A DNA stretch of 55,063 bases from assembly GCA_903895845.1 (NCBI GenBank), contig CAITVK010000102.1, forward strand, positions 1 through 55,063. The letters are read 5' to 3'. Every line of letters begins with the position of its first letter. The first letter of the stretch is position 1. The stretch is from an uncultured Chitinophagaceae bacterium. Its GTDB lineage: Bacteria; Bacteroidota; Bacteroidia; Chitinophagales; Chitinophagaceae. The position numbers and the translations under genes are program-made. Positions 23,702 to 30,867 of this stretch are shown here, one piece after another. A model generated the notes under the pieces. That model was not told where the DNA came from and did no database searches. It worked only from the letters and a program-made list of their open reading frames with translations.

Positions 23702-26269
23702 ATGAAAACGATATATCTATTGTTGTTGTGCTTGTTGATTGGCGTTACATCTGCCATAGCGCAAAGGAAACATGCAAAAACAGATTCATTAATGGTCTAT
23801 GGCAACTGTAGCCAATGCAAAGACCGCATAGAAAACGCATTAAAAGACTATGGCATTGCCAAAGTAAACTGGGATATTGACACAAAAATGCTCACCGTAT
23901 CCTTTGATAGCAGTAAGTACTCCCTTGCGGGCATTCAAAAGCAATTGGCAGAGGTGGGGCATGATACAAAGACCATAAAAGCCACAGATGCAGCCTATAA
24001 TAAGTTGCCAAGCTGTTGTAAATATGAACGTGAATTGAGTGGATTGGGTACAAATGCTACGATTGATACTGCGCACGCATCCATTGCTGCACCTATAATG
24101 GGCGTTGTATTGGAAGAGAACAAAAAAGGGATGTTTTTACCCATTTCGAATGCAACAATAAGGCAGCTAACAAGCGCTTATGCCACCGTTACAGATAGTT
24201 TGGGGGTATTTAAATTGCCTTATCACACACTGCCCACCAAAGTAGTGGTGAGTTTTGTGGGATATGTGTCTGATACACTCACGATAACCAATACCCGTGA
24301 GGTAAAAGTGATTTTACGCAACGATAAAACCCATACGTTGCAGGAAGTAACCGTGAAATCGGGGAGAGGCTTCTCCTCTTATGTATCAACTGTCAGCACA
24401 CTGAATACTTTGAACATTGGTTCGAGGGAAATTGCCAAAGCAGCGTGTTGTAATCTCTCCGAAAGCTTTGAAACGACGCCATCAGTTGACGTTTCTTACA
24501 GTGATGCCGTAACAGGAATCAAGCAAATACAACTTTTGGGGTTATCAGGCAACTATACGCAGATAACAACAGAGAATATTCCCGAGATAAGGGGACTAGC
24601 AGGGGCTTATGGGCTGACATTTATTCCTGGGCCGTGGCTAGAATCGGTGCAAGTGACCAAAGGAACCGGCTCTGTTGCCAATGGATATGAAAGTATTGCA
24701 GGACAGATAAATATTGAAGAGAAAAAGCCCGATGCCCCTGAGAAACTGTTGGTAAATGGGTATGCTAACATGCTGGGAAGGCTAGAAGCAAGCGTGAATA
24801 TGGGACATAAAATCAGTAACCGATGGGCAACCACTTTGTTGATGCACGCAAACAACACTTCTGTGAAAACAGATGACAATAATGATGGCTTTCTGGATGT
24901 ACCAATTGGTCATCAGTTGAATTTTTTGAACAGATGGCGTTATGCCGATAACAAAGGCGTGATTGTTCAGTTTGGGATAAAGGTATTGAGTGATCATCGG
25001 CAGGCTGGTCAGGTAAGTTTTAATCCAGACAATGATAAATTAACGACCAATGCGTATGGTGTAGGTATCAACATCAAACAACAGGAGGCATTTGGTAAGG
25101 TAGGGTATATATTTCCGGGGAAAAAGTATAAGAGTGTAGGTTTTATCTTTTCGGCGAAGGATTATACCAATGATTCTTATTACGGACTGAATGGGTATAA
25201 TGGCAAGCAAAGTTCTATTTATGCTAATTTAATCTATCAGTCCATCATAAATACAACAGCTCATAAGTTTAGAACAGGATTCAGTTTCGCAAATGATACG
25301 TATAAAGAAACTTTTTCTGCAAACAGCTACAAAAGGACAGAAACGGTGCCGGGAGCTTTCTTTGAATATACCTATTCTCCCAATGATAAGTTTACTGCGA
25401 TTCTAGGTTTGAGAGAAGATTACCATAATCAGTTCGGTTTTATCACCACGCCACGTTTACACGTTAAATATGACCTAACACCTAAAACGAATGTGCGGTT
25501 TTCGGCAGGTTCTGGGTTCAGAGTGGCAAACATCTTTGCAGAAAATACAGGTTTGTTCATCAGTAGCAGGCAGTATGCGATACTTAATCCAACCAATAGT
25601 TATGGCTATGGTTTGAATCCGGAGAAAGCGTGGAATTATGGCATCAACTTCACCCATCAGTTCCAGATTAATAAAAGAAAAGGCTCTTTTGGTGTAGATG
25701 TGTACCGTACTGACTTCACAAGTCAAACAATTGCAGATGTAGATGCCAATCCGCAGCAGATAAACTTCTATAACCTAGATGGAAAGTCCTATTCAAACAG
25801 TGTTCAGGTGGAATCTAACTACCAGTTGGCAGAACGGTTGGATGTTCGATTAGCTTATCGGTGGTTGGATGTACAAACGACCTATCATGGGCAATTGATG
25901 GAGAAGCCATTGAAAGCAAAACACCGTGCTTTTGTGAATCTGGCGTATGAAACGAAGAATCATTTCAAGTTCGATTTCACCACACAATGGTTTAGCAGCA
26001 AACGATTGCCCAATACCCAAAGTAATCCTGCTGGCTTGCAGCAATCAGCCAATTCGCCTTCCTATTTTCAACTGGCAGGACAGGTTACGAAGGTTTGGGG
26101 AAAGAAATGGGAGGTTTATGTGGGAGGAGAAAACCTGACGAATTACAAACAACAACAATTGTTTATAGATGGTGCGCATCCATTTAGTAACTATTTTGAT
26201 GGAAGCATGGTGTGGGGGCCGATTGCGGGAAGAATGTTTTATGTAGGGTTCAGATTTAAAGTATTGTAA
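23702..26269 (+). CDS. TonB-dependent receptor with periplasmic HMA domain (copper type)
   Basis: The 855-residue outer-membrane receptor has a signal peptide (MKTIYLLLLCLLIGVTSAIA), then an HMA-like domain with G-N-C-S-Q-C-K at about 34-40 ending in L-P-S-C-C-K near 101-106. A carboxypeptidase-like domain follows at about 130-205, then a plug with A-A-C-C-N-L-S-E-S-F near 246-255 and the LLGLSGNYTQITTENIPEIRG segment. A beta barrel ending in FYVGFRFKVL completes it. The added metal-binding domain and CC motif suggest copper import or sensing. It is downstream of the regulator, chaperone and HYC_CC_PP genes. Confidence 0.9.
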   Translation: MKTIYLLLLCLLIGVTSAIAQRKHAKTDSLMVYGNCSQCKDRIENALKDYGIAKVNWDIDTKMLTVSFDSSKYSLAGIQKQLAEVGHDTKTIKATDAAYNKLPSCCKYERELSGLGTNATIDTAHASIAAPIMGVVLEENKKGMFLPISNATIRQLTSAYATVTDSLGVFKLPYHTLPTKVVVSFVGYVSDTLTITNTREVKVILRNDKTHTLQEVTVKSGRGFSSYVSTVSTLNTLNIGSREIAKAACCNLSESFETTPSVDVSYSDAVTGIKQIQLLGLSGNYTQITTENIPEIRGLAGAYGLTFIPGPWLESVQVTKGTGSVANGYESIAGQINIEEKKPDAPEKLLVNGYANMLGRLEASVNMGHKISNRWATTLLMHANNTSVKTDDNNDGFLDVPIGHQLNFLNRWRYADNKGVIVQFGIKVLSDHRQAGQVSFNPDNDKLTTNAYGVGINIKQQEAFGKVGYIFPGKKYKSVGFIFSAKDYTNDSYYGLNGYNGKQSSIYANLIYQSIINTTAHKFRTGFSFANDTYKETFSANSYKRTETVPGAFFEYTYSPNDKFTAILGLREDYHNQFGFITTPRLHVKYDLTPKTNVRFSAGSGFRVANIFAENTGLFISSRQYAILNPTNSYGYGLNPEKAWNYGINFTHQFQINKRKGSFGVDVYRTDFTSQTIADVDANPQQINFYNLDGKSYSNSVQVESNYQLAERLDVRLAYRWLDVQTTYHGQLMEKPLKAKHRAFVNLAYETKNHFKFDFTTQWFSSKRLPNTQSNPAGLQQSANSPSYFQLAGQVTKVWGKKWEVYVGGENLTNYKQQQLFIDGAHPFSNYFDGSMVWGPIAGRMFYVGFRFKVL

Positions 26270-26438
26270 CCGGGAATAGCATTCGACGGGGAATTTATAG
26301 AGGGGTTTTAGATTGTTATTCCATGGGCGTAGTTAGCAAAAAATGATGGGTGGTAATTTCATACAACATTTTTTATGAATAAAATCATATTTATGTATTG
26401 TGAATACCATTACCTTCATTTTTTAAATTAGGAACTAT

Positions 26439-27494
26439 ATGAAACATTTGAAGGTTTACAGTAAGCAGGATGTATTGGCAAACACAACGATTCGTCGTTT
26501 CGAAACTAAGATAGGCGAACGCATACAAGTGATTAAAGATGCCAAACAATTGGAAGAATCACTACAAAGTTCGAATGCACGGTATGTGATTGTTGGGGTT
26601 TTGGAGGCAATCGGGGCTAAAGGCAACCTGAGTACGATAGAAACGGAGAGTGTGTGGCAGCCATTTCTAAAATCTTTCTTGAATGTGCAGAGTAATGACT
26701 TTCTGGAAGGGGGAGAATTGTTGTTGTTGGGACATTTTGATTTTGGAGATGTGGCAAATATTATAGAACAATCGGCACAAACCTTCGATGAAAAGGTAGA
26801 CGCGTATCGTCATGCAGTGAATATAATAGATGCTGAAGTAGAACAGATTGTGCACATGATTACGCAAAATAAAAAGTTGCCAATTATAATAGGAGGGGGG
26901 CAAAACAACGCATATCCTTGTATAAAGGGTTCGGCCAAAGGGTGGTTTAAGAGCGGGGTGATACCATTTGCACAGATTAATGCCATTAATGTTGATACCT
27001 GCGCAGACTACAGACCATTGGAAGGCAGACATAGTGGGAATGCGTTCAGATATGCTGAAGAAGATGGGTATCTGGAGAAATATTGCGTAGTAGGACTCCA
27101 TGAAAACGAAATACAGCAGAATGTATGGTTGGATATTGTGAATAATCCGTTTATGGATTGCATCACTTTTGAAGATATTTTCTTGCATGAGAAAAGAACT
27201 TTCTTAGAAGCAATCGATCATGCCACCGAATTTACCATTGATACCTTGTGTGGAATAGAACTAGACTTGGGAAGTATAGAAAACAGTGCAACTTCAAATA
27301 CGCATTCAACAGGAATTACTTCTATTCAAGCAAGACAGTATTTATATTTTGCTGCATTGGATAGTCAACCAGCTTATTTGCACATTTGTGAGGGAGGTCG
27401 AAACGTTGCCAAGGACGGCGACGGAGCAGCAACCGGATCATTGGTAAGTTATCTGGTAACTGATTTTATAAAAGCCTTGTTGCAAGGATATTAA
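26439..27494 (+). CDS. Arginase/formimidoylglutamase-family protein with altered metal site
   Basis: The 351-residue protein has the ureohydrolase fold pattern. Near 150 it reads G-G-G-Q-N-N-A-Y-P where the family usually has G-G-G-H. Near 188 it has N-V-D-T-C-A-D-Y-R instead of N-x-D-A-H-x-D. Near 272 it has E-L-D-L-G-S-I-E-N instead of L-D-L-D. Thus three of the six manganese ligands (two His, one Asp) are changed, although the rest (RPLEGRHSGN, GLHEN) is conserved. It may be a pseudoenzyme or bind another metal. It lies inside the inverted segment, just upstream of the sigma fragment. Confidence 0.85.
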   Translation: MKHLKVYSKQDVLANTTIRRFETKIGERIQVIKDAKQLEESLQSSNARYVIVGVLEAIGAKGNLSTIETESVWQPFLKSFLNVQSNDFLEGGELLLLGHFDFGDVANIIEQSAQTFDEKVDAYRHAVNIIDAEVEQIVHMITQNKKLPIIIGGGQNNAYPCIKGSAKGWFKSGVIPFAQINAINVDTCADYRPLEGRHSGNAFRYAEEDGYLEKYCVVGLHENEIQQNVWLDIVNNPFMDCITFEDIFLHEKRTFLEAIDHATEFTIDTLCGIELDLGSIENSATSNTHSTGITSIQARQYLYFAALDSQPAYLHICEGGRNVAKDGDGAATGSLVSYLVTDFIKALLQGY

Positions 27495-27562
27495 AAAAAA
27501 GGTTGTGTCCCTTTATGGAAAAGTATGCTTAGTGTATCTAACTAATAATCAACTTTTGTTTT

Positions 27563-27760
27563 GTGCCAGCAGAAAAATATAATAACCTATCGGACGAAGA
27601 ATTGCTATCCTGCTATTACAAAGACGGCGATAGTGAATGGTTGGGCGTTTTATTGCAACGGTATACACTTTTATTGTACGGCGTTGCAATGAAATACCTG
27701 AAAAATGATGCGGAAGCGCAGGATGCTGTGCAACAATACACTCTTTCTGGCATTGGATAA
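27563..27760 (+). pseudogene. ECF sigma factor, 5' part (cut by inversion)
   Basis: From GTG at 27563 the first 58 codons encode sigma region 2.1-2.2: E-K-Y-N-N-L-S-D-E-E-L-L-S-C, then VLLQRYTLLLYGVAMKYL, ending in E-A-Q-D-A-V-Q-Q at the CAACAA of 27731-27736. The seven codons after it (Y-T-L-S-G-I-G) and the stop are foreign. The missing rest, starting with V-F-L-K, is on the opposite strand at 21817-21431. A possible -7 element (AACTTTTG) lies upstream of the start. Confidence 0.9.
27731..27736. other. Right inversion junction (CAACAA)
   Basis: This hexamer is the inverse copy of the left junction at 21818-21823. To the left is the sigma factor 5' part, to the right the 3' part of the two-repeat protein. 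Only six bases are shared. Confidence 0.88.
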
Positions 27761-28502
27761 GAAGGCGCATAACCATCGCCAGCAGCGCGATAAAGTGATG
27801 AAACCCATTCTTAAACACCTGAGGGGCTGCTTCAGATTCCTAAAAGAATGGTCAATGCCCAACTTTAAAGCAATAGGCGATTGGGGTGGTACTATTACGG
27901 ATGGAGGTAAAATTACTTACCCTTCAGACACAGAAGAAAGAATCAAATTGTTATTATTATTGAAGAAAAAACATGATAGTTACACCGATTCCGACAGCCC
28001 TTTATTGCCTTTTCTCACTGCAAACCAGATTAGTCTGGAGGATGATGCAACAAGTGGGGCAACAGCTATCGAAAATAATTTTGCTTTTAATGCGTTGATG
28101 AAAGAAGCCCTGAAAGCACGTGAGGATAGGGATAAAGATTGGAAGGACCCAATGAAACACATCCGGAAAGTGGGACAATACCTAAAAACTTCATACCCAA
28201 AAAACGTAAATATGCTCGGACTTTATGGCTTTTTGGTTGTTTTGGCAGCAAAAGTTGCCAAAAAGAGAAGCATCAAAATGGGTATTTCAGCTAATAAGCT
28301 AGGATTGAGGACAAAAGTGGGACGCATAATTGAAAACCTAGGCACGGGCGACTTATACATCTACAAAGGAAAACTACTGACAGGCACTCCCCTCCTATTA
28401 AAGGCCGCAATCAAACTCAGTATGACAAAGGGATACAGCATTTTTTCGGTCAGCAATCCTTCCACTACCGAACCAGGAAAATTTCTGTACTTTCCATTGT
28501 AA
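27731..28502 (+). pseudogene. Two-repeat hypothetical protein, 3' part (cut by inversion)
   Basis: After the junction the frame reads T-L-F-L-A-L-D-K-K-A-H-N-H-R-Q-Q-R-D-K and continues for about 255 residues to a stop at 28502. It contains the end of repeat 1 (KHLRGCFRFLKEW...GDWGG), a complete repeat 2 (KITYPSDTEERIK...KHIRKVGQYLK) and a C-terminal basic domain. Its N-terminal 58 residues are at 21990-21818 on the minus strand. The frame upstream of the junction (from 27705) is not real. The function is unknown. It is perhaps expressed as a chimera with the sigma fragment. Confidence 0.86.
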
Positions 28503-29008
28503 TTTATTGCTCAACAAGACTTTATTTTAGCCAATAATCTCCCAATTATTACTAATACGCCTCCATTTCTTACACAAACGAGCCATTTTCTTACCCATTA
28601 TTTAACTGTTTTGGTGCGTAATAACCTGATTCTTGCTCAAATAAGCCCCTTAGTTTGAGAAAACCCCTCTGTTTCGGTAATATTTGGAGGGTATTTAGAC
28701 GAAAAATGCCTCGTTTGTGTAAAAACAGTTGAATAATGAGTAAAAAAAGAAGGGGGATGATGACAAAAAGGGAAAAGATTAAGTAAGAAATAAGCGTGTT
28801 GTTGCAAGAAATAGGTCGTGCTATGCCGTGCCTACGGCACTATTCGCTGTTTATGGGTTTGATTGCTACCAATAGTTCGTCCCTAGTGGAACTTTTTAAA
28901 CTGCATGAGGAAGGAAGGTTTGGTTTATTGAAGGAGGAAGGATATATTTGATTTTTACTTGATAATTTTATCAACTCTTAAATAATTCCAAATTCAAAAA
29001 TTCAAATT
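28503..29008. other. Intergenic region with degenerate repeats
   Basis: The 506-bp gap holds a degenerate ~21-bp array (28541-28740) and a short hairpin GTGCC-TAC-GGCAC at 28828-28840. I see no gene. Just before the next gene the sequence is AT-rich with repeated AAATTCAA. Confidence 0.55.
28541..28740. repeat. Degenerate ~21-bp array with permuted inverted blocks
   Basis: CC/CT-led units (about 28563, 28583, 28605, 28625, 28647, 28667) and GTTT/GTAT-led units (28671, 28691, 28713) are spaced about 20-22 bases. Two blocks recur inverted: 28572-28590 matches 28701-28720 and 28596-28612 matches 28722-28738 (one mismatch). Their order is A, B, A', B' rather than a nested palindrome. The period is weaker than in the other arrays. 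Confidence 0.5.
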
Positions 29009-29509
29009 ATGGCTAGAATAAAAATAAGAATTGGAGATATTTTTTCTGTTTCAACCGAAAACGACAAAAAAAAATACTTTCAATACATAACAAATGACTT
29101 ATTACAACTTAATAGCGATGTGATAAGGGTATTTAAGAAGGAATATTCAATATTTATTGAACCTCAATTATCTGAAATAGTTACCAATGAAGTTGATTTT
29201 GTAGCTCATACTATGCTTAAAGTAGGTCTTAAAATGGATTTATGGAAAATAGAAGGGAACATTGCTTATAATGAAAAAGAAAAAACTATTTTCAGAAATA
29301 CAAACGACTACGGCTCAAGACCAGGAGAGCAAATAGAGACTTCTGAGAGATGGTACGTATGGAAAATTGGTGATAGTGATTTTAAAAGAGTTGGAAAATT
29401 GAATGGAGAGAATAGGAAATCTGAAATAGGTGTAGTAATAAATCCTTTAAGTATTGTTCATAAAATGAAAACTGGTGAATATGATTTTTTTTATCCAAAT
29501 TATGACTAG
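29009..29509 (+). CDS. Imm26-like hypothetical protein
   Basis: The 166-residue protein begins M-A-R-I-K-I-R-I-G-D-I-F-S-V and continues with KKYFQYITNDLLQLNSDVI, a pattern like Imm26-type immunity proteins (IGDIF-S followed by strands). It has no signal peptide. Such proteins normally neutralise a toxin encoded nearby, but I find no toxin gene here. It lies in an AT-rich accessory-looking patch beside the degenerate array. The family call is tentative. Confidence 0.55.
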   Translation: MARIKIRIGDIFSVSTENDKKKYFQYITNDLLQLNSDVIRVFKKEYSIFIEPQLSEIVTNEVDFVAHTMLKVGLKMDLWKIEGNIAYNEKEKTIFRNTNDYGSRPGEQIETSERWYVWKIGDSDFKRVGKLNGENRKSEIGVVINPLSIVHKMKTGEYDFFYPNYD

Positions 29510-29547
29510 GCTTTTCTCATTCCATCCAATAAAATACATTTACTCTT

Positions 29548-30690
29548 ATGATTTCTAAGCTTCCCAACGTTGGTACCACCATTTTTACGGTCATGAGCGC
29601 GCTAGCGGCAAAGCATCAGGCCATAAACCTGGGACAAGGCTTTCCCGATTACCCCATGAGTGAGGCTTTAACGCAACTAGTGGCAAAAGCAATGCGGGAT
29701 GGCTTTAATCAGTATATGCCCATGGCAGGTTATGGCCCATTATTGGAAGCTATTGCCGCCAAAGTGGAGTTATTATACGGCACACAGTTGAAAGCACAGT
29801 CCGAAATAACCATTACGCCCGGTGGCACATACGCTATCTACTCCGCCATCACCGCAATGATTCATAAAGGGGATGAAGTCATCGTTTTTGAACCTGCTTA
29901 TGATAGTTATATCCCCAATATTGAAGTAAATGGTGGTATTGCTGTACGGATTCCGCTGCAACATCCCTCCTACTCCATCAATTGGGAGGCCGTGCGGGCA
30001 GCTATCACGCCCCGTACGAAAATGATTGTCATCAATTCGCCCCATAACCCAACGGGGGCAGTGCTTTCAGCCTACGATATAGAACAATTGAGGCAAGTGG
30101 TGGCGGATACCTCCATTACTATCATCAGCGATGAAGTATATGAACACCTTATCTTCGATAACCTGCCCCATCTGAGCCTTTTGCGGTATCCTGACCTTCG
30201 GGAAAGGGCGTTTATCTGCTTCTCCTTTGGTAAAGTCTACAACTGTACAGGCTGGAAAATGGGTTATTGCATTGCACCCGAAGCCTTAACGAAAGAATTT
30301 AGAAAAGTACATCAGTTTAATTGCTTTAGCGTGAATAGTCCCATGCAAGTAGCACTGGCAACGCACCTTTTTCAGCAAGAAGACTACCTGCAACTGTCGG
30401 GAATACTCCAACAAAAGCGCGATTATTTTAGGGAACTGATGCAAGGAACACCTTTTGAAGTGCTTCCATCCTACGGTAGCTATTTTGAGCTGTACAGTTA
30501 TGCCAGTTTTAGTGAGGAAAGTGAGCAAGCATTGGCAGAACGACTAGTAACGGAATGCGGTGTGGCAACCATCCCTGCATCGGCATTCTACAAAGACGGC
30601 ACCGACCACAAAGTATTGCGTTTCTGCTTCGCAAAGAAAGAATCTACGCTAGAAGAAGCCGTATACAGATTGAAAAAAGAGCTAAGTTGA
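29548..30690 (+). CDS. PLP-dependent aminotransferase, methionine aminotransferase type
   Basis: The 380-residue class I aminotransferase has S-P-H-N-P-T-G-A near 168-175, S-D-E-V-Y-E-H near 200-206, and the PLP-lysine motif S-F-G-K-V-Y-N-C-T-G-W-K-M-G-Y near 226-240. The opening GTTIFTVMSALAAKHQAINL and GQGFPDYP match the YbdL/methionine aminotransferase group. Such enzymes often act on methionine or aromatic amino acids, in methionine salvage for example. A strong terminator lies downstream. Confidence 0.9.
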   Translation: MISKLPNVGTTIFTVMSALAAKHQAINLGQGFPDYPMSEALTQLVAKAMRDGFNQYMPMAGYGPLLEAIAAKVELLYGTQLKAQSEITITPGGTYAIYSAITAMIHKGDEVIVFEPAYDSYIPNIEVNGGIAVRIPLQHPSYSINWEAVRAAITPRTKMIVINSPHNPTGAVLSAYDIEQLRQVVADTSITIISDEVYEHLIFDNLPHLSLLRYPDLRERAFICFSFGKVYNCTGWKMGYCIAPEALTKEFRKVHQFNCFSVNSPMQVALATHLFQQEDYLQLSGILQQKRDYFRELMQGTPFEVLPSYGSYFELYSYASFSEESEQALAERLVTECGVATIPASAFYKDGTDHKVLRFCFAKKESTLEEAVYRLKKELS

Positions 30691-30801
30691 TTAGTGTAGA
30701 TAATTGATTACCAATAAACAAAGAATAATTTCATCCATAAGCCTCTTTTAGTAAACAGCATTGGTTATCAGTACCTAACACTAGCATTATTGGAAAATAA
30801 A

Positions 30802-30832
30802 AATCCCTTGAAGCGAATCTTCAAGGGATTTT
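30802..30832. terminator. Bidirectional terminator
   Basis: A perfect 12-bp stem (30802-30813 with 30819-30830) closes a CGAAT loop between convergent genes and has T/A runs on both sides. Its CCCTTGAAG core resembles the terminator at 1297-1338. Confidence 0.85.
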
Positions 30833-30867
30833 ATATAAGTTCACAACCCATCATTCAAAACAACTAT

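Noticed and set aside
26667-27188. 173-codon reverse frame opposite the arginase-like gene
   Set aside because: It lies entirely antisense to a recognisable protein family and shows no domain.
27705-27736. Start of the two-repeat protein at 27705
   Set aside because: Residues before the junction come from the sigma gene in another frame; the real N-terminus is on the other side of the inversion.
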